Shown here: positions 1 through 11,837 of the stretch, piece after piece
Layout: every line of letters begins with the position of its first letter
Position numbering within the stretch: the first letter of the stretch is position 1
Source of the DNA: Ectobius pallidus
Lineage: Eukaryota > Arthropoda > Insecta > Blattodea > Ectobiidae
Direction of reading: 5' to 3'
Assembly: GCA_964059195.1 (NCBI GenBank)
Contig: CAXKWD010000008.1
Coordinates: forward strand, 47,224,502-47,288,501
DNA length: 64,000 nucleotides
Translations under genes and position numbers: made by a program
Notes under the pieces: model-generated
Database searches by the model: none
The model's input: only the letters and a program-made list of their open reading frames with translations
Told to the model about the DNA's origin: nothing

Positions 1-248
1 TGAAATCCCTTCAGTGTTATATATCTTATATCCTATTTAGTTGCCAAAAAAACATGCCATTGGGCATGATCCCCTATAAGACATTTTCCCTAAAAAGTGT
101 CTTACAGAAATTTTTCTTGATATAAATCTACTGAAAATGAAAGTTTCAAAAAATCACTTTCAAACTTAATTAATCACTTTATACTTAAATTGCTACACTC
201 TTTAAAATGTTAAAGGTAGCGTTCAAAGGGTGACATGAGCTTTAAACA
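1..248. other. AT-rich sequence without a recognised gene
   Basis: No open frame, tRNA or known repeat is recognised. It lies upstream of the first visible DOCK exon and is presumably intron. Confidence 0.5.
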
Positions 249-261
249 GATGACACCATAA

Positions 262-570
262 CTCCGTGGCGTGACATCCCCGAAGGGATAAGGCCTACCA
301 CCCGACCGCTGCGTCATCTACCTATAAGCAGATGGCAGGATTTTGGGGGGCATGTGGTCAGCATGCCGACACCCACGACCGTTAATGGTGGTTTCCATGA
401 CCGGAGCTGCCACTTCTCTATCAAGTAGCTCCTCAATTTGAATTACGAGGCTGAGTGCACCCCCTACCAGACCTCCCTACCTCAGAAAAATCCAAGGAGG
501 TACCGGGAATCGAACCCGTGCCAACGGATCTGTAGTCAGCGATGCCAACCACAAGACCACGCTGGCGTTT
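262..570 (-). mobile_element. tRNA-derived SINE with 13-bp target duplication
   Basis: Read on the minus strand, the element begins with a tRNA-like head. An A-box-like TGGTCTTGTGG and a B-box GGTTCGATTCC lie about 50 bases apart near 490-565, which is the internal RNA polymerase III promoter layout of tRNA-derived SINEs. The body runs about 250 bp further. A perfect 13-bp direct repeat GATGACACCATAA flanks it at 249-261 and 571-583, marking retrotransposed insertion. The head sequence differs from the SINE family at 25741 and 27039, so at least two SINE families are present. It is not a functional tRNA gene because the cloverleaf is incomplete. Confidence 0.85.
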
Positions 571-662
571 GATGACACCATAAGTCATACATTAACTTTT
601 TGCAATAAAAAAACTATTTTTCGGAAAATTTTACTGTTTGCTCACCATCTTCCTTATTTATT

Positions 663-2370
663 ACTTCCTGTGCCCATACCATAGGTAGTGGAAGTATTGT
701 TTTCTACCCCCAAATTCGAAGTTGAATTTTTTGCTATAATTACACATTTTGTGATCCCCTGAGTCCAAAAATACTATTTTTAGAACCATGTCTGTGAACA
801 GCATAGCTCCAGAACGGAAAATCATATGAGAACAAAATTTTGTATTTGGGGTAGCTACCTTTTGACAATCTGACACAAAGATTGGCGACAATTTTTTCTT
901 TTTTTAAGGAGGACTTTAGATGAATAAAATTTAGTTTTTCGTGATTTTCTAAAAAAATGGTTCTAACAATTTTCTTTAAATTATGCATATTTTGTGCTTA
1001 TACCAACAGCTAAAACTTTTATTTAAACTTAAAAAAAAAATCTATATAAGGTAATTATAAGCCACTCACTATGAATACATGCTCTTTGCAATATGGCCTC
1101 TTGTAATAGAAAGAACAAGCTTATGGCCTCGTGTAATGGAAAATTGTATGAAAAAAAAAAAAAATTGCATTTGGGTTAAGTACCTTCTGGGGATGTGACA
1201 TGAAGATGGCAACGTCTTTCTCTTATTTTTAAAGGGACTTTACATAAAGAAAATTTTGTTTGTCACAAAAAAAAAATCAAAAAAAAAATCTGATGATTTT
1301 GTTTAAATTCTTTACATGGGTGCTTGTACTAAGAGCTATAATTTTTATTTGAAACAGTTAAAAAAATCTTTGAATGGCAGTTATAAGCCAACCACTTTGA
1401 ATATAAGCTCTTTGCAATGTGGCCTCTTGTTGTAGGCCTATATCAGAATGTGAAGTGAGAAAAATGTAAAGCAAAGAAAGTTAAGAGAGTGTATTAATCA
1501 GATTGTGTGTTATGTGGTAACAACATTCTCTTCATTTTTACAACCAATTTGGATGATATATTACATGATAATATATTACATGTGTATACCAAGAGGTTAA
1601 CATTTATTTGGGCAGAGGAAGTGATGTGAGTTTCACATAAGATTTTTTTTTTTTTTTTACTTCCTCTGCCCATACTATTGGTACTATAGATAGAGGAAGT
1701 ATTGTGTTCGACCCTCATATTCGAAGTTGAGTTGTTAACATAAATACACATGAATTCAAAATATTATTTTTATAAACATGTCTATATGTGTACCTGCCTG
1801 TGTGTCTGTGAGCAGCCTAGCTCCAGAATGAAAATCGTGTGAAGACAGAATTTTGTATTTAGGTCAGGTACCTTTTGAGGATGTGACACAAAGATTGGTG
1901 ACTACTTTCTCTTATTTTTAAGGGGACTTTACATAAAGAAAACATAGTTTTTCACAATTTTCTCAAAAATGACTTTCACAATTTTCTTTAAATTTTGTAC
2001 ATGGGGTACTTATACAAAGAGCCAAAACTTTTATCTGAAACATTTAAAAAAATAAAAATAAATAAATAACTCTAAAGTGCAGTTACAAGCCACCCGCTGT
2101 TTGTAGAAACTTGCCTGCTGAACAATAAAACTTTGTATCATGTTGAAGTATTGGCTATGCTTAGGATAAAAAAATTTATGCGTGTGTATTAATCAGATTT
2201 TATTTGGATTATGTGTCCTTCGGGGGATGCGATGCAATGTGTTAACGACATTCTCTTCATTTCTACAACCAATTACACGAAGAGAATGTCATACATAATA
2301 TATCATACTAAAAGGCAAAGTTTTATTTGAGCAGAGGAAGTTATTTGTGTTTCACATCAGATTAATTTTT
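663..2370. repeat. Block of diverged related repeat units (two main units)
   Basis: Two units begin with a close match to ACTTCCTCTGCCCATAC (663 and 1659). Each later contains the inverted form GGGCAGAGGAAGT (near 1610-1622 and 2330-2341), followed by similar TTTCACAT-AGATT tails. Shared phrases such as ACAAAATTTTGTATTT, GTGACACAAAGATTGG and CCTCTTG recur between 830 and 2100. A third diverged copy lies at about 48060-48475 inside a hAT element. No protein is recognised. The inverted ends suggest a non-autonomous transposon, but no clean target duplication was found. Confidence 0.65.
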
Positions 2371-2375
2371 TATAG

Positions 2376-2507
2376 GGTATTATTGATGCCAATGTAATGG
2401 GTGGAATTTCCAAATATCAACAAGCTTTCTTCACATCTGAGTTCAGCAAACAGCATCCAGAATTTGTTGAACATGTTTATAGGCTGAAGTCCCTCACAGT
2501 GGATCAG
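2376..2507 (+). CDS. DOCK-family GEF, internal exon (end of DHR-2 region)
   Basis: This 132-bp exon has an acceptor TTTTTTATAG before 2376 and a strong donor GTGAGT at 2508, with phase 0 on both sides. The 44 codons include VMGGISKYQQAFFTSEF, which resembles the segment of DOCK proteins just before the end of the catalytic DHR-2 domain, the domain that exchanges nucleotide on Rac or Rap GTPases. The reading continues with matching phase into the exon at 11838. DOCK1/Mbc or DOCK3-4/Sponge are both possible; the proline-rich later exons lean slightly towards Mbc/DOCK1. The family call is from remembered similarity; the splice signals are seen directly. Confidence 0.8.
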
Positions 2508-2756
2508 GTGAGTTTTATCCTAAAATAAAATTTGTTATTTTAAATTACTCTAAATTACACAGCAGGCAGCCATTACCCTGTTCAGCTCTTTTCAGTTCCG
2601 TGACACAAAGGTGAACTGACTGGAGTCCTTTTCAGTTTCGTGATACAAAGGTGAACTGACTGGAGTCACCATGAAAGTTTAATCTTTCTTGTTCCTGCAA
2701 ATTAATTCAATTTAAGCTGTAGTTTAATACTTAATATTTAGAATGGAGTAACTTTC

Positions 2757-3300
2757 TTCTTCTTCTTCTTCTTCTTCTTCTTCTTCTTCTTCGGCTCTAC
2801 AGGCCGAGGGATTCCTTGGCCTCCTTCTAGAGTTTTTGGTACTCTTCAATATTTTGGGTGGCTCTTCTTCAATTCCTATATCCTGCCCTTGCTGCATTCT
2901 CTTCAATTCCTTCCTCCCATCGTAGTTTCAGCCTTCCTTTACAATGCTTTCCTCCAGGATCTGATAACAAAACCTTCCTAGTAGGGTCATTTTCATTCAT
3001 CCGGATCACATGGCCTGCCCACCTTAGTCTACTTAATTTTATGTATTTAACAACATCAGGCTCATCACATAGCAGATAAAGTTCAGAGTTTGTTCTACGG
3101 TGCCATCGTCCACCTGTCAGTGTTGCACTAAATATTTTCCGAAGAATCTTACATTCGAAACATCTGAGCCGAGCTTCGTCTTGTTTGGAAAGTGCTCAAG
3201 TCTCTGCTCCATACAAGAGAACCGGTCTAATAAGGGTCTTGTAAAGGAGAACCTTAATTTTCCTATTTATTATTTTGGATTTAAGTTATATCATCAGGAC
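2757..3300 (-). mobile_element. RTE-like non-LTR retrotransposon, 3'-terminal fragment
   Basis: The minus strand gives decayed pieces typical of the region after the RT domain of RTE-type elements: YGAETWALSKQDEARLRCFE, then RWAGHVIRMNENDPTRKVL, then a GRLKLRW-like motif. The 3' end is a (GAA)n tail seen as TTC repeats at 2757-2792, a common RTE tail form. It is 5'-truncated near 3300 and has several frame breaks. It lies a few hundred bases after the donor of the DOCK exon. Confidence 0.75.
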
Positions 3301-3805
3301 ATATAAACATCTATTGACTGAGAGCAGTTGGGCATTTATTTCTCTACTTATATTACTTTGTTTATTGAAAATTGAGTCCAAATACATAAAACCTTTGAAT
3401 AACATACCGTCAAATGGGGTGATATCAGATGCTTTTTATAGTTTTTTATATATACCAGTGATGTAATGATTTAGGACGAAATTGTTTTTGTGATAATGTG
3501 TTAGAGCGTATCTCTAGGAAGTTATAATCTAGAGAATGGTATAGGCCCCCTTTTTGCATTCAGCAGTTACAATAATACAGTGTGACACCTGAAATTTGTG
3601 TTGTTATATAAGAAATGGTAAATTTGGAATAACTGTGCTAGTGCTCTTCTATTTTATCTTCACTATATCTTCAATGTATTGTTTCTGCTTATATCCTCAA
3701 ATGTAATATATCTATTAATATATTGTAGTCCAATAAATATTCTTCAGTATAAACTCATTTACGGTGCCACAAACTCTAAATACACAAATTTACACAGTTA
3801 AAAAT
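3301..3805. other. Unannotated AT-rich intron
   Basis: No coding potential or recognised repeat is seen between the two non-LTR fragments. Confidence 0.4.
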
Positions 3806-5000
3806 TAATAATAATAATAATAATATTAATAATAATAATAGTTTATTCATCCATTGGTCAAAATACATTGATATAGGACACATCAAGTCTGTACAATACA
3901 GAACTTACAATTTTCCTCACACACACATGCTCACTCATACGCATGCTCACCTGCATCATTGCTCGAATAGCTCTTTTTTGTAAATTGAACACTAAGGGAG
4001 TGTGTGATGAATTTCCCCAAAAGATGATACCATAAGTTAGTATAGAATGGAATTGGGTAAAATATAAAATTCTAGTAGATTCTAACCCTAGTGATTTCCT
4101 AATAGTAAGTATTGCATAGCATGATGAACTCAATCTACTTATAAACTTCTGAATGTGAGATGACCAATTTAAATGTTCATCCACCCATAGGCCCAGAAAT
4201 TTTATGTTTTGCTTGTATTCAATGATCTTATCCTTGGCTATTGTTTTGTCCAGATTAACAGATAGTCTATTTACATCAAACCATTTGGAAAGATGAAGAG
4301 AAGTCTCATTTATTTTGGGGATTATATCATTGGAATTACAGCCTGATATAAACACAGTAGTGTCGTCAGCAAAGAGGGTAGGTTTAAGTTACCATGTTTA
4401 ATACACGACTCCAAATCATTTATATATACAAGAAAAAGAACAGGTCCAAGGATGGATCCCTATGGTACACCATACTTGACTGATTTCAGGTTAGATAAAT
4501 GAGTAACATTTAACTTACAATTTGCATAATTATGAGAAATTTGTACTAATTGCTTTCTATCTGTTAGGTAAGACTTGAATCATTTATGAGCTAAGCCTCT
4601 TATTCCGTATGACTCAAGTTTCCAAAGTAGAATATCATGGTCTACAAGATCAAAGGCTTTAGACAAATCCAAGAATAAAGCCACGTTTAATTCCTTTTTA
4701 TCCATGGATTTATAAATATTCGAAATAAATTCTGTTATCGCTGTATTTGTTGATTTAGATTTTTAAAATCCATGTTGACTATTTGCAAGAATGTTATGTT
4801 TAATTAGGAATGAGACTAGTCTTTTATGAACTACCTTTTAGAAAAAAACAGATAGCAATGAGATTGGTCTATAATTATTTAAATCAGTAGGCTATTTATT
4901 CCTTTTTTAAATAATGGTTTTATTTTTGATATTTTTAAGTCATCAGGGAAGTGGCCTGTGGCAAATGAGAGATTAATTATATAACATAAGGGAGTTGCAA
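3806..5000 (-). mobile_element. CR1/Jockey-type non-LTR retrotransposon, RT remnant
   Basis: The minus strand carries RT motifs in the expected order from right to left: GHFPDDLKISKIKPLFKKG near 4900, LDLSKAFDLVDHDILL near 4640, a GSILGPVLF block near 4440, the catalytic FADD near 4360, then an open frame from 4355 to 3858 with FLGLWVDEHLNWSSHI and YGIIFWGN, typical of the RT thumb in this group. The 3' end carries an (ATT)n/(AAT)n tail at about 3806-3840. Several frameshifts and stops interrupt it and no endonuclease is visible, so it is a dead 5'-truncated copy. Clade is inferred from motif style and tail. Confidence 0.8.
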
Positions 5001-7329
5001 CCTGTATAAAACATTTGAAATAGAAATGAAATTCAAATAACTGCACGTATCAATGCTGAACAACTCTGATTTCTGCTAGGCCTAAATTCTTCAAAATTCA
5101 CTTCACAATAAATACAAACTACTCTGCGAAATAAAATACACTGGAACCCTACCCAATGGTATGCATCATTGATCGAGATGATCTGATTCAAGGTGAGAGG
5201 AATAACAACGAACAATTTATAATAAACACCACAGATTGTATAACAGTATTGATATAAGTGTATTTTGTTGAACGAAAGCATTACACATGTAATGAAGAAA
5301 AAGAAGAATCATTAAAGAAGCATTAAAAAGAAGAATCAATTGGTCACATGTATATATGAGAAGTAAAACATCTAAATTTATTATAATGGTTTGATGAGAC
5401 TCTGTTCCTTCAAAAATGTATTACTATAAGAACTTCCTCAATATAGTAGCAATGCTGTATCATTCGTGGTAAGTACACACTCGGCTATGTAATCTTAATA
5501 ATGACTGCAGAACATCTAAAAACTGCATTCTAGTAGTATTAGAAGTTTATCAGGAATATTAAATTCTATAACCAGTTTCCAATGAGAATTCAATTTAAGT
5601 AGGCCTAACTCCAATTACAATAAATATAATCCCCTTCCTTTAAAGTGAAAAATATTCTTTATAATAATTTACAGAATAATGTTATCACTTTAAATAAATC
5701 TTAACCAGCACAAAATGAACTAGATTACTTTTATTCCAAAATTGTAATAATCCACATTAACAAATCTGTCTCAAATATCAATATTATTTCCACTGGAATG
5801 ACTATGCAAAATCAGACAATATTGCTATGCAAAATTCAAACTGGCTACATTATATCTTACTTAAAAATTAAATTATGGCACCAAAATATCAAGTGAAGAG
5901 TAAACATAATCTGGGTAAATCCTCTCAATAATTTAGAAGCAAGGAAAAATCTATATCTTATTTTGAAATGAAGTTATAGAAAAAATCAGATCAATAAGAA
6001 ATGTGTTTAAATGTCTTAAGTCAAGAATGGAACAGCTTCAGGTAACAAATACTATAGATTAATATCCAAAATATAACTGTAGCAAAATATACTAAATAGT
6101 ACTGTAACAGATTAATTGCTTCCAGAATAATCGGGTGAAATGCTGAGTGATGTAAGACCACTTGAAATAACTAGTTAACTAAACTTCCATTTATGGTAAT
6201 GAGTGATGTTTAGAACTACATAATCATAGCATGGAGCTTTACATCCAATGCTAAGTAATGTTATGTAAACTGTAAAATATATGACATGTGGAAAACTAAC
6301 AAATAATTATACTGTAATTTACCAAAGTATAACATAATATTTAATCACCAAATATATCAAAATGCTCAGAAAGAATAAGACGAGAGATTATGTGAGTAAT
6401 GCACACAAGCGCTGAATCGTGAAGTTGACCTAGATACTGACGAATGCAGTTATTCTTAGACAAGAGAAACGCTGATGCTACACCTATAGCTTCCTAATTA
6501 GAATTCACATTAAATCTACTCGTATAATAGTACTTCAAATATTGGGTAAAACCATTATAATGAAAAAGCAATACTGAATAAATTTACTTTATTTCTGAAC
6601 TAAGAAAACTCCATGATACAATCTCTTATAACAAAATCCTATGAGAATTAAGTTATGGAAAATAGGTAAGGTATATGTATGTTGCTTTGAAGAAAATAAG
6701 TAGAAAACAAGTACAAATTGAAACCCTCACCCCATAATTATGGCTGCCGTAGCAACCAGAGAATTTGAAAACTACATTCTTTAATGGAGTTTGGCAACAC
6801 ACTGAATTCCTCAAAACATCGTACCGCTATATTCGATAGGGGAAGGAGAACTCAAGTGCACATGCTCGAGAAACAAAGACAGAACCAACTTAGACCACGT
6901 TGCCAAATCGTGCTTTAACTGCTGTGTGGTGCCACCCCATAGTCAGTGTGATTTCGGGCACAAGTGTTTATAAACGAGTGTCCAATGTTCTTGCCTCTCT
7001 GGGGTGTTGTCAGACAAAATTTTATGTTTTTAAAAAATACTGGAAGTATTGCAGCTTTATTTTGAACTTTAGCAATCATTACACATACTCCACAGAACAT
7101 TGAAAAGTACTAAATATTACGAATTCATAAAATAAAACGCTGACTAAATATTTCACTCAATATTATTATTACAAACTTGTTATAAGACAAAATAACTGTT
7201 TATTAAAACAAAATTACTTAATTAATTAGTTACTGTAGTTATCATTAAATCATTTCCCTGGTTTATTAAAGTGAAAAGCACAGATTAAAGAACTTCTTCC
7301 TTGAAAATAAATGCTCCCTTCTCTTTAAT
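5001..7329. other. Intron sequence without recognised genes
   Basis: About 2.3 kb of AT-rich DNA. Short open frames (for example 5033-5281 and 6900-7103) carry no recognised motif. Two copies of the palindrome TAGGCCTA lie at 5077 and 5600. I see no RT, transposase or tRNA-like signal. Confidence 0.45.
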
Positions 7330-8165
7330 TGGGGTTTCGAGGAGTCTGTCTATTTGACCTTGCTGATCACATCTTCACCTGAGATCATGGTGAAAATGAA
7401 AATGTTTTGACTGTTGTTATAGGGGCATAGAAATTTCACTTCAACATCTTTTGCACCCACATGTGTAGCTACTCCAACATATTGTCTAGTGAGCAATGTG
7501 TTTCCTTGATTGTAGTTGTAATTTGCAACAAAAATTCATATTCGTGCAGAACATTGGCTACTTTCACAGTTTCTTCAATCTCCTTCTGCTCTCACTGTCA
7601 CTTCTGCCACTGCTGCTGCTACTACTTGCTGAATCCTCCTTGACATTGTTGTTCTCAGCATCAAGTGGCATCCCAAGACAGACTTCTCAGGTGGAACTGC
7701 AAGTTTCTTACGTCTGCCTGTTCTTGAAGTTGTGCTTTTGTACCATGCATGCTGTAACATTTCCTCAAAAATGATGAGGACCAAACTGCTGAACTGTCAT
7801 CCCTTTCTTCTGTGTCTGGTAGTTTTTTCAAAACATGTTGGGGAATCTGAGACTGACTAGCTGAAATCTTATCAAGCTTCTGTTTCAGAAGAGCAGAAAC
7901 TCATCTTTGGATATAGTTCCATGTGTGCACTTCTTCCATTCGACTAGTACCGGTACATTACGTCAAGCATTCTTTAGGGGTCTAAAGAAGGACACGTCTA
8001 ATGTCTGCAGAATGCGTGTAACTGTTGGGTGGCAGTAGTAGAAAAGAGATGTAGGGTTTCTCACATTGTTGTATCACATTCAGGGAGATGTGACTGGACA
8101 AGTTATCTCCAATTATGACACATGGACCATACTGTTTCTTGAAATTCTATTTTTGTCTCTAGGAT
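7330..8165 (-). pseudogene. pogo/Tigger-type DDE transposase remnant
   Basis: On the minus strand, 8160 to about 7970 reads as the end of a DDE_1 (CENP-B/pogo/jerky) transposase: GPCVIIGDNLSSHISLN, followed by ISFLLLPPNS and, after a frameshift, LDVSFFRPLKNA. The D of GDN and the D of LDV match the second and third catalytic acids of this family. Further left come EWKKCTHGTISKDEFLL and a serine-rich tail, again typical. Stops and frameshifts are frequent and the N-terminal DNA-binding region is missing, so this is an old fragment. Confidence 0.65.
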
Positions 8166-8289
8166 AGCTCATTATGCATATTAACATCAGTTCTCGAATA
8201 AAATAAAATCAGGTAAACTGATTTAACGAAGTGCCAGAATGCTTTTTTAATCAGTGAAAATTGCAAGCCCCATGCAGGAAATAAGTTAT

Positions 8290-8660
8290 TTTTGTAATAG
8301 ATCTCCGAGTTAAACTCCAGATTGATTCATTAACCGGGTACAACTTAGAGGTGTAGTTGGCCTGTTAACAGGACACAATACCCTAAAGAGACACCTACAT
8401 GTGATGGAGCTTAGTGCGGGTCCCACATGTAGGAAGTGTGGTAAAGAAGATGAGTCCTCTCTACACATATTGTGCGAGTGCAGAGCACTTCCTACAATTA
8501 GACACTTTCTCCTGGGCTCGGATAAACTGAGACTAGATGACATAAGGAGAACAAACCCAAGATCTATCCTGTCCTTCTTGAAGGCAACGGGACTTGAATG
8601 AATTCTCTAGTAAGAGGGGCACAATGGGCCCAATTATGTGGCCTACGTGCATGGGACCAA
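8290..8660 (+). pseudogene. C-terminal fragment of an RNase H-bearing I/R1-type retrotransposon
   Basis: The plus strand encodes VVGLLTGHNTLKRHLHVMEL, then a zinc-finger-like CRKCGKEDESSLHILCECRA, ending near 8601 after DDIRRTNPRSILSFLKATGL. This LTGH....HLH plus CxxC...H...C arrangement is the standard C-terminus downstream of RNase H in I, LOA and R1-like non-LTR elements. It is the segment missing from the opposed fragment at 9720-10600, so the two may be rearranged pieces of one family. A stop precedes the GVVGLL block. Confidence 0.75.
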
Positions 8661-8709
8661 AAGGGCCCAACCCATTCGTTTTCATCCATTCATTCATGGT
8701 ACTTTATGA

Positions 8710-9040
8710 GATTGTGTGGGGGACGGGGAAATGTCTATCTGTCTATCTGTCCATGTGTCTGTACACGCGATAACTCAGATATTAATGAAACTTGGTATAC
8801 ACATTTATAACGTCCATGGGAAGAACCCTATTGGTATTGGACTAAATCGGTTGACTGATACCGGAGTAATGCCCAGTTTTGTGCCTATTTTCGTGGTAAT
8901 ATATCAGAAAGGTGCTATATCTCAAATACACTTTATCGGATTTTCATGAAACTTGGTATATGGATTTATGACCTTCATGGAAAGAAGCCTATTGAATTTG
9001 GACCAAATGGCTGACCAGTACCGAAGTAAAGAGTAATTAA
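8710..9040. repeat. Degenerate direct duplication of about 140 bp
   Basis: Two similar halves follow each other. Both contain ATGAAACTTGGTATA, then a TTTATAAC or TTTATGACC phrase, then CATGG-AAGAA-CCTATTG, and end near ACCG(A)AGTAA. No coding content is recognised. A CTATCTGT triplication at about 8729-8752 precedes them. Confidence 0.6.
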
Positions 9041-9059
9041 CTATTGTAATATAATCTTC

Positions 9060-9705
9060 ATTCTCCGACAATTCGAAGTATTATGATTGGCTCGCGGCCA
9101 ACCAATCAGAGGCCGAGCTTCCATAACTATTGTCCTAGTGTAATCCATTCTATAAATAGAAATAATGGGTGAAATTACTTATTAAAAAGCTTGCCTTCAT
9201 TTCCAATTTAATATAAGTATTCATTTTGTAATGATATTAGATGTTACAGTATTATTGCATGGCCCACAATAAACATAATATAACAAATTGTTAAACGTTA
9301 TTGATTTTGTTAGCCTGCCTTGGTGGATTCATTTCTTCACGATGGTGTCAGTGTAAATAAAACATTTAAAACACAACTAGCCATTGAATAATGATATAAT
9401 ATTGTGTTTCTATTTATATGAATGGCTACCGATATCTGCATTATGTTTTATTGTGAGTAGGCCTATATTTCTTATTCACTCCTCTGAAGCAATATACCGG
9501 TACCTAATGTAATTCCTGACAGATTGATTTCAGATTGACTATAATTCATTCATAACCTATACAGCTGCTTTAAATTTGAAACAAACATGTCAGCAAATCG
9601 TAGGCCTAAATTATTACATCATTAATAATATTTTCATTGCATTTTGTAAAATGTTGCCATATTTTAAGAATTTGTTATATCAGTGTATACCAATATGAAT
9701 CAAGG
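9060..9705. repeat. Dispersed repeat, first of two diverged copies
   Basis: This segment aligns in order with 44500-45265: CCAATCAG, AATTACTTA-TAAA, GCATGGCCCAC versus ACATGGCCCAC, GGCTACC-ATAT, CTGACAGATTGATTTCAGATTG versus its counterpart, AAACATGTCAG, and TTTAAGAATTT.TTATATCA. Both copies are non-coding. The family is not recognised. Three copies of the palindromes TAGGCCTA or TACCGGTA lie within it. Confidence 0.65.
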
Positions 9706-9719
9706 TTAAGAATCAAACC

Positions 9720-10600
9720 TTAGGCCTCAGTTCTTCCGTAAGCCCTGCTGAAGGGTTAACAGAATCTTGCTGTTCTTCTTGCTAGGTCCCTCGATCATAG
9801 CTCGAGCCTGCCTAGCAGTAGTAAGATTACTCCAAAAAGTGCCATGCTGATGTGACATCCAGTCTAAGACCTCACGTCTGGCCTTCTTGGAGTGATACCA
9901 AGGACAGGTTCCGGTCCAATAAAGACATTGGCCAAGCCCTCCCTTGCTAGCTTATCCGCTAGTTCATTTCCTCTGATTCCAGCATGCCCAGGAACCCAGC
10001 AGAGCTGTACCGGTACTGGTTGGTGGGAGCAGAGAATATCCAAGGTTTTTTGGCACTCTCGTACTAACCTAGACCTTATACTGGCACATAGTGCCTTCAG
10101 GACAGCCTGGCTGTCAGTACAGATACTAATCCAACCATGCAGCCAAGGCATCCCTAAAATATGATAAGCACAGGCCAAAATAGCAAATATTTCAGCCTGG
10201 AATACTGTAGTAAAACCTCCCAAAGAGTGCGATAGCCTCGTCTTAGACCCATAGATGCCAGCCCCGGTCCCCTCATTCGTCTTGGAGCTGTCCATATACC
10301 AAAAAAGCCCCTTGACACACTCCGGACCTGTGGGCCATGAGTCCATTCCTCTCTGGGCAGAATACTGACCCTATATACAGAGTCAAAGTTATAACTTGGC
10401 TTCATATTGTCACAGCTCATCGCAAGGATAGACTTCTGAAGTCTACTAAGTATCTCTCTGTGTTCTTTAATTGGATTTTTAAAAGACCAACAGCCCAAAC
10501 TCCAGAGACGATGAGCAGTCACTCCGGCCTCTCTTTGAATAACCAGATCCAAAGTAGGTAAGCAAGCAGCGCCCATAAAGTACCATACTGACACTTAATA
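9720..10600 (-). pseudogene. RNase H domain of an I/LOA/R1-type retrotransposon
   Basis: A minus-strand open frame (10346-9864) reads as RNase H. YMDSSKTNEGTGAGIYG holds the first catalytic D, FQAEIFAILACAY the E, ICTDSQAVLKAL the second D, and WVPGHAGIRGNELADKLA the H/N and final D. All four positions look intact. The segment upstream (10594-10350) resembles the linker after RT but in another frame, so there is at least one frameshift; downstream, 9864-9725 continues in a decayed C-terminal extension to a stop. RT is not present. It faces the fragment at 8290-8660. Confidence 0.85.
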
Positions 10601-10897
10601 AAATTACTAGGAACATTTTGATTAATATTTTATTGTGTTATTAATTTCTAATTCTGTTTGGTATTCCACATAGAAATGTTGACATGCTTGATGGATCTCA
10701 AATAACTAAATTAACTCTGCAGAATTTTCAGTACCTGCAATTGATCCATTGTACTATCTCACCGATAATTGCTCTATTAAATTCAAAGCAGTGCTGTCTT
10801 GAAATTCTGGTAGTGGTCATGTTGTATCACAGAACAGTCAGAGAAACAATTAGATTGATTTATTATTATTATTAAAATTGTTGTTGTTGTTGTTGTA
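10601..10897. other. Spacer with short ATT and TTG repeats
   Basis: It holds an (ATT)n run near 10860 and a (TTG)n run at 10878-10896 that leads directly into the mariner at 10898. No gene is seen. Confidence 0.5.
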
Positions 10898-11793
10898 AGG
10901 GTGGTTCAAAAAGAGCGCCGGTTTTGAAACGGCTGGTAAATTTCTGTTTGTCGGTTGGTGACATTGTTTTGTTTCATTTATATTTCCAGGAACATTCCGA
11001 TTGTTGATGCAGTTGGAATTTCTCGTATTCTGTGTCTAACCATGGAGCAGTTCACTTGTGAGCAACATGTGCTAATCGTGAAAACATTTGATCAGAATGG
11101 AGAAAGTTATGCAGCAACTGTCAGGTGACTTCGCGCGATTTTAGGGCGTAATGAAGCACCGAATGAATCCACAGTTCGCAGACTTATGAAAAAGCTCTTT
11201 GAGACAGGTTCAACAGTAAACCTCAAAAGTCCTGGTCGTTCTAGTCGAAGTGAGCAGAACGGTGGTTCGTGACAGTGTGGCTGTTAGCCCAATGAAATCA
11301 ATTTGTCGCCGTTCCTAACAATTGGGATTAAGATGTTCTTCAGTACGGAGAATTCTCCGGTATGATCTCCATTACCACCCCTATAAATTCAGTTGATCCA
11401 TGGGAAGTTCCCAGATCGCCTCATTTCGGGCAATGCTGAACATCAATGGCCACCAAGGTCATGTGACTTAACTCCTTGTGTTTTTTTTCTTTGGGGTCAT
11501 CTTAAGTCATTGGTGTATGCCAATAAACCACGAAACATCCATGACTTGAAGGAGGAAATTCGACGAGTTGTCGGCGAAATGGGAGTGGAAACTTGTCGTG
11601 CAGTTTTAGTGAATTTCATGGACAGAATTCTCGCATGCCAGCGTGGTAGAGGAGGTCATATGCCCGACATAATTTTTCATACATGAAATGGGAAGGTTGG
11701 ATGAACATGTTCATGTATTTTGTTTATGTTTTTTGTTAAAATAAATTTCTTAATTTCATATATCAAAACCGGCACTCTTTTTGAACCACCCTT
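10898..11793 (+). mobile_element. Tc1/mariner-superfamily transposon, internally deleted
   Basis: The ends are inverted repeats beginning AGGGTGGTTCAAAAAGAG on the left and matching in reverse at 11766-11793, flanked by TA at 10896-10897 and 11794-11795. Inside, on the plus strand, 11043-11250 encodes an N-terminal helix-turn-helix segment (EQHVLIVKTFDQNGESYAA, then PNESTVRRLMKKLFETGST) interrupted by a stop. Another frame at 11393-11686 gives the C-terminus with SCDLTPCVFFLWGHLK and HDLKEEIRR. The central catalytic part is deleted, so the copy cannot encode a working transposase. Confidence 0.9.
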
Positions 11794-11837
11794 TATAATT
11801 GTTGTTGATTCTCTCAATTACAAATTTGTGTTAACAG

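Noticed and set aside
490..570. A functional tRNA gene on the minus strand
   Set aside because: A and B boxes are present, but no full cloverleaf; a 250-bp body and 13-bp flanking duplications show a SINE.
2724..2906. Glutamate-rich protein
   Set aside because: The run of Glu comes from the TTC/GAA microsatellite tail of an RTE fragment.
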